Part shown: positions 7,496 to 16,058 of the stretch, piece after piece
How positions within the stretch are numbered: the first letter of the stretch is position 1
Layout of the letters: the number at the start of each line of letters is the position of its first letter
NCBI GenBank assembly: GCA_016778825.1
Contig: JADHOU010000004.1
Span: 1-17,535 of the forward strand
DNA length: 17,535 nt
Source: Candidatus Puniceispirillum sp.
Lineage (GTDB): Bacteria > Pseudomonadota > Alphaproteobacteria > Puniceispirillales > Puniceispirillaceae
Direction: 5' to 3'
The notes under the pieces: generated by a model
Database searches by the model: none
What the model was told of the DNA's origin: nothing
What the model saw: the letters and a program-made list of their open reading frames with translations, nothing else
Translations under genes and position numbers: made by a program

Positions 7496-7519
7496 GGCTA
7501 GAACTTTAAAACGCTAGCC
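7496..7519 (+). repeat. Inverted repeat GGCTAG/CTAGCC in the lpxC leader
   Basis: GGCTAG (7496-7501) and CTAGCC (7514-7519) flank a 12-base A/T-rich centre (AACTTTAAAACG). The geometry, two 6-base half-sites with centres 18 bases apart, could suit a dimeric regulator or a weak hairpin. No known operator is recognised, and function is inferred only from position upstream of lpxC. Confidence 0.35.
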
Positions 7520-7613
7520 CTTCACGATCAGCCTTTGAATTGAAAAAGATTGATTTTCGCGATCGGGTTATGCCCTTCGTGATGACAACAGATGAAAGAG
7601 TTACCGCGGCTCC

Positions 7614-8576
7614 ATGCCTGATACGCTTTCCTACAATATGTTTGTTGAACAGCCGTTTCAAACAACGATTCGCCAAATCGCGCATCTTGAGGGCATTGGC
7701 CTGCATTCAGGGCGGTTTGTTCGCATGGCCATTTGCCCTGCACCTGCCAATAACGGCATAAAATTTCGCCGTATGGATATTGATGGCCAGCTACAAACAG
7801 TGATTGCCCATGCCAGCTATGCTGAACGCGCACGTTTATGCACACGCATTGTAAATAGCGAAGGCATCACGCTTGAAACCATTGAACATCTGATGGCCGC
7901 CTTTGCCGGTGTTGGGCTTGATAATGCCATCATCGAAATTAGCGCATCTGAAGCGCCTATTCTGGATGGCAGCAGCCAGCCTGTTCTGGACGCGCTGAAC
8001 AATGTTGGTCTCGAAATTCTGCCAGCACGGCGCAAATATATGATCGTCACCAAATCGGTTCAGGTTCAACTTGATTGCGGCGCATGGGCGCGGCTTGAGC
8101 CAGCCGGCCAATTGCAAATTGATGTTAAAATCGAATTTGATGATCCTGCTATTGGCAATCAAAGCTTTAGCTATAGCCATAGCGATTGCAGTTTTGCTGC
8201 CGAATTGGCAACCGCACGGACATTCTGCCAGTTGCGGGATGTTGAGTTGATGCAGAATGCCGGACTTGCGCTTGGTGGATCACTGAACAACGCCATCGTT
8301 GTTGATAATGGCAAAATATTGAATGAAGGCGGCTTGCGTATTGAACGTGAATTCGTACGTCACAAGGTGCTTGATTGTCTTGGCGATCTATTTTTGATTG
8401 GCATGCCGGTCAAAGCCAAAATGACCGCATCACGCCCAGGCCATACGCTTAGTACCAAATTGGTGCAAACATTATTGAACGATCCAACCGCCTATAAGGT
8501 GATCGAGGCTGGTAGTGAACATAGCCGGTCAGACAGCTTTGCCATGCCTGAGCTTGCCGCCGCCGCAATGGCCTAG
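7614..8576 (+). CDS. lpxC: UDP-3-O-acyl-N-acetylglucosamine deacetylase
   Basis: LpxC is the zinc deacetylase that makes the committed step of lipid A synthesis in the cytoplasm. The 320-residue protein is of family length. It starts with HLEGIGLHSG (24-33), equivalent to the N-terminal VGLHTG of E. coli. The first zinc/catalytic pair is E91-H92 in ETIEHLMAAFAG. ILDGSS (116-121) follows. The second metal site is FVRHKVLDCLGD (248-258) with H250 and D254. The general-base histidine is H277 in RPGHTLSTKL. The start at ATG 7614 has only a weak GAAAGAG upstream; ATG 7638 (residue 9) is an alternative with no visible ribosome site. The gene order ftsZ-lpxC is common in proteobacteria and links envelope synthesis to division. 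Confidence 0.96.
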   Translation: MPDTLSYNMFVEQPFQTTIRQIAHLEGIGLHSGRFVRMAICPAPANNGIKFRRMDIDGQLQTVIAHASYAERARLCTRIVNSEGITLETIEHLMAAFAGVGLDNAIIEISASEAPILDGSSQPVLDALNNVGLEILPARRKYMIVTKSVQVQLDCGAWARLEPAGQLQIDVKIEFDDPAIGNQSFSYSHSDCSFAAELATARTFCQLRDVELMQNAGLALGGSLNNAIVVDNGKILNEGGLRIEREFVRHKVLDCLGDLFLIGMPVKAKMTASRPGHTLSTKLVQTLLNDPTAYKVIEAGSEHSRSDSFAMPELAAAAMA

Positions 8577-8748
8577 GCAAACGCCGGTTGATATCTGGCA
8601 AAGCAGCCTAAAATCCATGCAAATTTTCGTGAATATGCTAGCATTCGCATCGCGCTCTTTTCAGTAACCTTTTATCGGGCTATTGTGAGGGCTATCGGGA
8701 TTCGTCTATCCCTTTTATCTTTATCGAAAGCCGCCAGCGGAGCCGGAT
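8577..8748 (+). promoter_or_regulatory. lpxC-bamD intergenic region with candidate promoter
   Basis: This 172-base gap has several small signals. A nested stem is possible just after lpxC: TAGGC (8574-8578)/GCCTA (8606-8610) around GCCGG/CTGGC. There is a perfect 10-base palindrome ATGCTAGCAT (8635-8644). A sigma-70-like pair TTTTCA (8658-8663) and TATTGT (8681-8686) with 17 bases between is the best promoter candidate. TTGATA (8588-8593) and TAAAAT (8609-8614) match better by sequence but are only 15 apart. GGGAT/ATCCC (8697-8712) with TTTT after it is a small terminator-like hairpin. A GATTC site lies at 8699-8703. Confidence 0.4.
8658..8686 (+). promoter_or_regulatory. Candidate sigma-70 promoter for bamD-recN-ligA
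   Basis: TTTTCA (8658-8663) and TATTGT (8681-8686) each match the -35 and -10 consensus at 4 of 6 positions, with the ideal 17-base spacer. Transcription would begin near 8693 and read through the GGGAT hairpin into bamD. Seen in sequence only; no experimental support. Confidence 0.3.
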
Positions 8749-9561
8749 GTGACCAATCAAAAGAAAATCCTGATGTTTGCCGCCTGCTGTCTTGTGGCCG
8801 CATGTTCAACCAGCCCTGAAATTGTTGAACAGGTTGAACAGCCGGTTGATGTTTTATATCGGGATGCGCTAAATACAGCTATCGGTGGAGATCCAAAAGC
8901 GGCTGCGCCCAAATTTGAAGAAGTTGAACGCCAGCACCCCTATTCCGAACTAGCCACCCGCGCCCAGATCATGGCGGCATGGTCATTTTATGAGGCGAAT
9001 CAATATGCACGCACCATTTCAGCTCTTGATCGGTTTGTCGAGCTAAACCCAGCTGACCCGCTGGTTGAATATGCCTATTATCTGAAGGCCTTGAGCTATT
9101 ACGAACAAATTGTCGATGTTGAGCGCGATGCAGAAATGACCAAATTGTCACTTGCCGCCTTTGAAGAATTGGTTCGCCGTTTTCCCAAGGGCGCTTATGC
9201 GCGTGACGGACAGTTGAAAATCGACCTGGCAAAATCACATCTTGCAGGCAAGGAAATGGCGATTGGCCGGTTTTATCTGGAGCGCGAGCAATATACCGCC
9301 GCGATCCGCCGCTTTAATATCGTTATCAAGGCCTATGGTACCACCAATCAGGTGCCTGAAGCCTTGTACCGGACTGCCGAAGCCTATTATGCGCTTGGCC
9401 TTTCCGATCAATCCGAGCGTCTTTATCAGGTTGCCCAATATAACTATCCGGAGTCTGTCTGGACAGAACGGCTGGCCAGTTTGCGTGCCGACCCAGAACA
9501 GCCCCCGGAAAAGGCTATGTTTGAGCGATCCATTGACGTGATTACCGATATTTTTAACTGA
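8749..9561 (+). CDS. bamD: Outer-membrane protein assembly lipoprotein BamD
   Basis: BamD (ComL/YfiO) is the essential lipoprotein partner of BamA in the outer-membrane assembly machine. The 270-residue product begins with a lipoprotein signal: Lys5-Lys6, a short hydrophobic run, and lipobox LVAAC with the lipidated Cys at 19. The mature part is TPR-like helical repeats typical of BamD, including PYSELATRAQIMAAWSFYE, YYLKALSYYEQI, RFPKGAYARDGQ, HLAGKEMAIGRFYL and ALYRTAEAYYALG. The start is GTG: it has GGAG at 8739-8742 (spacer 6) and supplies the two lysines of the signal n-region, whereas the first ATG (residue 9) would lose them. An out-of-frame ATG-TGA (8747-8752) overlaps the start. recN begins 2 bases after the stop. 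Confidence 0.95.
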   Translation: MTNQKKILMFAACCLVAACSTSPEIVEQVEQPVDVLYRDALNTAIGGDPKAAAPKFEEVERQHPYSELATRAQIMAAWSFYEANQYARTISALDRFVELNPADPLVEYAYYLKALSYYEQIVDVERDAEMTKLSLAAFEELVRRFPKGAYARDGQLKIDLAKSHLAGKEMAIGRFYLEREQYTAAIRRFNIVIKAYGTTNQVPEALYRTAEAYYALGLSDQSERLYQVAQYNYPESVWTERLASLRADPEQPPEKAMFERSIDVITDIFN

Positions 9562-9563
9562 CC

Positions 9564-11225
9564 ATGCTGCAAAGCCTTACTGTTTCCAACATTGTCCTGA
9601 TTGAGCAATTAACCTTGCAATTCGCACCGGGGCTGACGGTATTGACTGGCGAAACTGGCGCTGGCAAATCGATTCTGCTTGATGCGTTGGGGCTGGCGCT
9701 TGGCAGCCGCGCCGATTTTGGCCTGATCCGGCAGGGGCATGACCAAGCCCATGTCAGTGCCAGCTTTGCGCTTCCGGTAAATCACCCAGCATGGCAGCTT
9801 GTCGAAGAAGCCGGCATCATCCAAGAAGATGAGATCATCCTGCGTCGTCGCCTGAAAAGTGACGGCAAATCATCTGCCAGTATTAATGATATCCCCGTTT
9901 CGGTTGGGCTATTGCGGCAAGTTGGTGATTTATTGGTTGAAATTCAAGGCCAGTTTGAAGGGCGCGGCCTTTTGGATATTTCGACACATATGACGCTTCT
10001 GGATCGCGCTGCGGGGCATCGTGATTTACTGGCCAAAACCAAAGAGGGCTGGCAGCAATGGGATATCGCCCGCAAGGCGCTTGAGGCGGCGCGTGATGCG
10101 CTTGTCAAAGCCAAGGCCGAAGAAGACTGGCTTCGTGACGCGGTTGACGCGCTTGACCGGCTTGCCCCCGAAAATGGCGAAGAAGACAGCCTGATCTCCC
10201 AGCGAACCCTTTTGGCTAATGTCTCAAAAATCGGTGAAAGCCTGTCTTTGGCTGAAGATGTTGTTTTTGGCGAAATGGGAGCACAAGCAGGGCTTGGCCG
10301 TGCCTTGGCTGCATTGGAAAAGGTCGCACCGCTTGCTGGTGGCAAGCTTGATCAAGCGCTTGACGCATTGGCACGCGCTGATGCCGAACTTAGCGACGCA
10401 AACAGCGCCATTCAATCTGCCGGACATGCGCTTGAGGCCGATCCTAACCTGCTGCAACAGCTTGATGACCGGCTTCATGAATTGCGTCAACAGGCGCGCA
10501 AACATAATTGCGGCCTTGATGATTTGCCAGCAATCCACCAAACATTGGCAAACAGGCTTGCCGCTATTGAAGATTCATCTGGCATGCTTGGCAAGCTTGG
10601 TGAGACAGCACAAAAATGGCAGGATTACTATCTGGATATGTCACGCCAGCTTGATGCCAGCCGGAAAAAGGCGGCCATTAATCTTGATCAGGCCGTGCTT
10701 GCCGAATTGCCGCCGCTCAAACTTGATGGTGCGCGATTTACCACCACCATCACCCCGCTTGATGATGCACAATGGGGGCCGCGCGGCACGACCGCCGTCC
10801 GCTTTGAAGCCAGCACCAATGAAGGCATTAATGCAGGGCCAATTGACCGCATTGCCTCAGGTGGTGAATTAGCCCGCTTCTTGCTTGCGCTCAAAGTCTG
10901 TTTGGAAGAAAGCAGTCATCCGCGAAGCCTGATTTTCGATGAGGTCGATTCAGGTGTTGGCGGCGCTGTTGCCGCTGCGGTCGGTGATCGGTTATCCCGC
11001 CTTGGTGCCAGCACACAAACCCTTGTCATCACGCATTCACCGCAAGTAGCTGCCCGCGCCAACCAGCATTTGCGCATTGCCAAAACCGCCACTGATAGCG
11101 GCGTTGTTAGTGCCACACGCGCGTTAAGTGACGATGAAAGAACCGAAGAAATCGCGCGTATGCTGGCCGGCGAAACCGTCACCGCCGAAGCCCGAGCCGC
11201 CGCCGCCGCGCTGCTGGAGGGTTAG
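9564..11225 (+). CDS. recN: DNA repair protein RecN
   Basis: RecN is an SMC-like ATPase that acts at double-strand breaks and helps hold or pair DNA ends. The 553 residues match the family. The N-terminal half-domain has Walker A GETGAGKS (29-36) and the region VEIQGQFEGRGLL (125-137). A long helical, Ala/Leu/Asp-rich middle (about 155-380) forms the coiled coil. The C-terminal half-domain has the ABC signature ASGGELAR (431-438), Walker B LIFDEVDSG (456-464) and the switch THSPQVAA (490-497). There is no clear ribosome site before the ATG, which lies 2 bases after the bamD stop, so translation probably depends on bamD. Many alphaproteobacteria share the order bamD-recN-ligA. The usual IHGQHEH motif is changed to IQGQFEG. 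Confidence 0.96.
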   Translation: MLQSLTVSNIVLIEQLTLQFAPGLTVLTGETGAGKSILLDALGLALGSRADFGLIRQGHDQAHVSASFALPVNHPAWQLVEEAGIIQEDEIILRRRLKSDGKSSASINDIPVSVGLLRQVGDLLVEIQGQFEGRGLLDISTHMTLLDRAAGHRDLLAKTKEGWQQWDIARKALEAARDALVKAKAEEDWLRDAVDALDRLAPENGEEDSLISQRTLLANVSKIGESLSLAEDVVFGEMGAQAGLGRALAALEKVAPLAGGKLDQALDALARADAELSDANSAIQSAGHALEADPNLLQQLDDRLHELRQQARKHNCGLDDLPAIHQTLANRLAAIEDSSGMLGKLGETAQKWQDYYLDMSRQLDASRKKAAINLDQAVLAELPPLKLDGARFTTTITPLDDAQWGPRGTTAVRFEASTNEGINAGPIDRIASGGELARFLLALKVCLEESSHPRSLIFDEVDSGVGGAVAAAVGDRLSRLGASTQTLVITHSPQVAARANQHLRIAKTATDSGVVSATRALSDDERTEEIARMLAGETVTAEARAAAAALLEG

Positions 11226-13325
<2,100 letters not shown>

Positions 13326-13362
13326 CATCTTGCCACTATCGCCCTGCCAATATCGGGTAAAT
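13326..13362. other. Convergent gap between ligA and pepP
   Basis: Only 37 bases separate the two stop codons. CGCCC and CCTGCC on the left (13340-13348) have inverted partners GGGCG and GGCAGG (13370-13379) that lie partly in the pepP end. There is no T-run on either strand, so no clear terminator is seen. Transcripts from both sides may overlap here. Confidence 0.45.
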
Positions 13363-15135
13363 CTATAGCGGGCGGCAGGCGGCCTCTAACCATGATTTGG
13401 CCATTGGCGATAGATGTGGGTGTAATTGTTCGTAAACCGCGCGATGATAGCTGTCAATCCAGTCTATCTCGCCAGCATCAAGACGCGTTTTATCAATCAG
13501 ACGGCGATCAAACGGGCAAAGAGTGATTGTTTCAAATTCCAGAAACCCGGTTTGTTTTACTGGTGTCACGACGATCAGATTTTCAATTCGAATGCCCCAA
13601 TCACCTGTCTGGTAATAACCCGGCTCATTCGATAAAACCATGCCCGCTTCAAGCGCCACGTCACCGCGTTTGGAAATGCTGGCAGGCCCTTCATGAACCG
13701 ATAAAACATGACCAACACCATGACCGGTGCCATGCGCAAAATCCAGCCCCACCGCCCATAGCGGCGCGCGCGCAATCGCATCTAGCTGTTTGCCATTCGT
13801 GCCCTCGGGAAATTTCGCCACGGCGAGGTGAATATGGCTTTGCAGAACATGGCTATAGGCCGCAACCGCGCCTTTGGGCGGCGTTCCAATCGCGATGGTA
13901 CGGGTGATATCTGTTGTGCCATCACGGTAATGGCCACCCGAATCCAACAACAAAAGATCATCGCTTGCCAGTTCGCGATCTGCCCTCGCAATGGCCCGAT
14001 AATGCACAATGGCGCCATTCGGGCCTGATCCGGCAATGGTGTTAAAGCTTGGTGCTAGAAACCCGTCTTGCTGTTGGCGAAACGCCAGTAATTTATCGGC
14101 AAGATCACTTTCGGTAATGCTAGAAGACGGAGTGGATACTACCTGATCAAGCCAGCATAAAAATTCAACCATCGCCGCACCATCACGCTGATGCGCGGCG
14201 CGAAACCCGCGCAATTCAGCCGATGTCTTGCGGGCTTTTTTGATGGTCAACGGACAATCGGCCTCAAATGTTTGCACACCGCTTGCCACAATCTGTTCAA
14301 ACAGCATTTTGGGAAGGCTTGCGGCTTCAATCATCAAACGGCCATCACCCATATCACCAAGCATTGCTGGCAATTGGGTCAAAGGCGCAACGGTGATATC
14401 AGGCGTTAAAATCGGCTGAAGGCGCGATTGATCACCTAAAATACAAAGACCATCTTCGCGGTGATACAGCGCAAAACAGAGATTGACCGGCGTACAGGGC
14501 AAATCCCCGCCCCGCATATTCACCAGCCAATTCACCGAATCCACCCGCGTTAGCAGAACCGCAGCGCAATCTTTGTTATCAAGATAGGCGGCAAGATCAT
14601 CGCTCTTTTCGGCAAGTGACTTACCGGCATTTTCAATCGGCATCTGCCAGCTTGCCGCTGGCGGCAAAGTCGGCCGATCATGCCATTGCTGATCAAGCAG
14701 GTTTTCGTGGTGACAAACAAGTGTTCCACCTGCCGCAAGAACCGATTTTTCAAAGCGTCTAAAGCCTGAAACCGTGACCAGCCTTCCATCAATGGCGATG
14801 ATTGCACCATTGGCTAACCCCTCTGTTTTCAGCCAATCCTCGCATGTCACATCGGGGATTGTGTTGCAATCCCAATCGGCCGAATTGGTTTGTGCGGGCA
14901 TTTGCAAACTATAGCGGCCATCACTAAACAGCCCCGCCCGATCGCCAAGCACCACCGCAAAGCCAGCCGATCCGGTAAATCCAGACAAATAGGCAAGCCG
15001 TTCATCACCGGCTGGCACTTCTTCGCCCTGATACATATCTTCGCGGCCAATAATCCAGCCATCTAATCCAGCCGCAGCCATTGCGCTGCGCAGCGTTTCT
15101 AACCGCTTGGCGCGGGTTTGATCCTGTTGGCTCAC
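13363..15135 (-). CDS. pepP: Xaa-Pro aminopeptidase (aminopeptidase P, M24B)
   Basis: This metallo-aminopeptidase releases N-terminal residues preceding proline. I set the start at GTG 15135, giving 590 residues, because GGAG (15142-15145) sits 6 bases upstream and GTGA overlaps the prmA stop. The frame also opens further upstream (to 15222) but has no ribosome site. The plan is that of long, eukaryote-like aminopeptidase P: two creatinase-type N-terminal domains, a catalytic pita-bread domain and a C-terminal extension. Metal ligands expected: D398 and D409 (DSGGHYRDGTTD), H472 (HGTGHGVGH), E504 (SNEPGYY) and E518 (RIENL). H379 (IVHYRA) and H481 (VHEGP) are the conserved active-site histidines. 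There is no signal peptide, so it is likely cytosolic. It is the last gene of the uvrD-prmA-pepP unit. Confidence 0.93.
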   Translation of the reverse strand: MSQQDQTRAKRLETLRSAMAAAGLDGWIIGREDMYQGEEVPAGDERLAYLSGFTGSAGFAVVLGDRAGLFSDGRYSLQMPAQTNSADWDCNTIPDVTCEDWLKTEGLANGAIIAIDGRLVTVSGFRRFEKSVLAAGGTLVCHHENLLDQQWHDRPTLPPAASWQMPIENAGKSLAEKSDDLAAYLDNKDCAAVLLTRVDSVNWLVNMRGGDLPCTPVNLCFALYHREDGLCILGDQSRLQPILTPDITVAPLTQLPAMLGDMGDGRLMIEAASLPKMLFEQIVASGVQTFEADCPLTIKKARKTSAELRGFRAAHQRDGAAMVEFLCWLDQVVSTPSSSITESDLADKLLAFRQQQDGFLAPSFNTIAGSGPNGAIVHYRAIARADRELASDDLLLLDSGGHYRDGTTDITRTIAIGTPPKGAVAAYSHVLQSHIHLAVAKFPEGTNGKQLDAIARAPLWAVGLDFAHGTGHGVGHVLSVHEGPASISKRGDVALEAGMVLSNEPGYYQTGDWGIRIENLIVVTPVKQTGFLEFETITLCPFDRRLIDKTRLDAGEIDWIDSYHRAVYEQLHPHLSPMAKSWLEAACRPL

Positions 15136-16058
15136 CGTCCACTCCATAATTGCGGCATTGTGCCTGCCGCCGATGGCCGCATGATGATTGTTGTCCAATC
15201 GCCAATACGAATTCGGTGCCACACACGAAGCCGCTGCTGCCGATAGGCCGCCTCAACTGCGGTTGCCTGCCCATTTAGAATACCTGACAAAATAAGCCAA
15301 CCACCCTTGGCCAATCGCGGTGCAAGATCGGGTGCCATCCGGCATAGCGGCCCCGCCAGAATATTGGCAAGCACCAAATCATACGGTGCATGATTGCAAA
15401 CAATGCGGCTGCCAAATCCTTGCGAAACGGCAAGCCGCATTTTTGCCGGTGCAATGGCGTTCAGCGCCCGATTATGCGCCGCAACCCAAACCGCAACCGG
15501 ATCATTATCAGCCGCAATTGTCTGACAGGATGGCCAAAGCCGCGATGCCGCCATTGCCAGAATTGCCGACCCACAGCCCATATCGAGAACCCACCGTGGG
15601 GCAATCCGCCGGATCATTTGCATTGCGCGCAAACAGCCCTCGGTTGTCGGATGCGTTCCCGAGCCAAAGGCCAAGGCAGCATCAATCAACAAAGGCAGGC
15701 TCGCCGCCGGACGGGGCGTGGTGACATGACTTCCGTAAACCCAGAAACGGCCAATATGCAATGGTGGAAAGGCAGCACGATTTTCGGCAAGCCAGTCGCG
15801 CTGTTCAACCGGTGATATGGTGATTGGCACTGGGGTAATCGATTCATGCTGATAAAGCGGTGCCAGCATCTGATCAATCATGGCCGCATCAGGGGTGAAG
15901 GTGAACAGGGCTTCGATCTGCCAATCACCAGCATCATCGAGCTGGAAAGATGTGGCGGCGCTGTCCAAAAGCTCGCTAAAAACACCTTCAAAGGCAGCCA
16001 TTGCCCGATCATCAAGCCGCGCCGGCAAGGTTAAAACGACGGATTGAAGCCCGGTCAT
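15132..16058 (-). CDS. prmA: Ribosomal protein L11 methyltransferase
   Basis: PrmA trimethylates amino groups of ribosomal protein L11 using S-adenosylmethionine. The 308 residues show an N-terminal substrate domain (1-about 95) and a Rossmann methyltransferase. Landmarks are the family motif LAFGSGTHPTTEGCL (128-142), SAM motif I VLDMGCGSAILAMAA, the acidic DNDPVAV that ends the second strand, and LVLANILAGPL, the NILA-type catalytic motif. Motif I has Ala in place of the final Gly of GxGxG, which I believe also occurs in other alphaproteobacterial PrmA. The ATG overlaps the uvrD stop by 4 bases (16055-16058) and the stop overlaps pepP by 4. No strong ribosome site is visible, so expression probably depends on translation of uvrD. 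Confidence 0.92.
   Translation of the reverse strand: MTGLQSVVLTLPARLDDRAMAAFEGVFSELLDSAATSFQLDDAGDWQIEALFTFTPDAAMIDQMLAPLYQHESITPVPITISPVEQRDWLAENRAAFPPLHIGRFWVYGSHVTTPRPAASLPLLIDAALAFGSGTHPTTEGCLRAMQMIRRIAPRWVLDMGCGSAILAMAASRLWPSCQTIAADNDPVAVWVAAHNRALNAIAPAKMRLAVSQGFGSRIVCNHAPYDLVLANILAGPLCRMAPDLAPRLAKGGWLILSGILNGQATAVEAAYRQQRLRVWHRIRIGDWTTIIMRPSAAGTMPQLWSGR
15142..15145 (-). promoter_or_regulatory. Shine-Dalgarno GGAG that fixes the pepP start
   Basis: On the minus strand GGAG lies 6 bases before GTG 15135 and within the last codons of prmA. The alternative ATG at 15147 has no purine-rich site upstream. This supports the shorter pepP and a coupled GTGA junction. Confidence 0.7.

Larger units (their letters stand above)
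7381..7613 (+). promoter_or_regulatory. ftsZ-lpxC intergenic region
   Basis: This 233-base gap is A/T-richer than the genes. It contains, in order, the perfect inverted repeat at 7388-7411, the terminator-like hairpin at 7443-7476, and the GGCTAG inverted repeat at 7496-7519. The rest (7520-7613) is the presumed lpxC promoter and leader. I tested TTGAAA (7540-7545) and TTGATT (7550-7555) as -35 elements and found no -10 at good spacing, so no promoter is called. GAAAGAG (7594-7600) is a weak ribosome site 13 bases before the lpxC ATG. Confidence 0.5.

Noticed and set aside
7477..7613. Sigma-70 promoter for lpxC
   Set aside because: TTGAAA and TTGATT occur, but no -10 element lies at 15-19 bases, so no call is made.
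7540..7761. Plus-strand 73-codon ORF overlapping the lpxC start
   Set aside because: TTG start, no ribosome site, and half of it overlaps lpxC in another frame.
15136..15222. Longer pepP N-terminus
   Set aside because: No ribosome site; the added residues overlap prmA and do not resemble the family. GTG 15135 has an ideal site.
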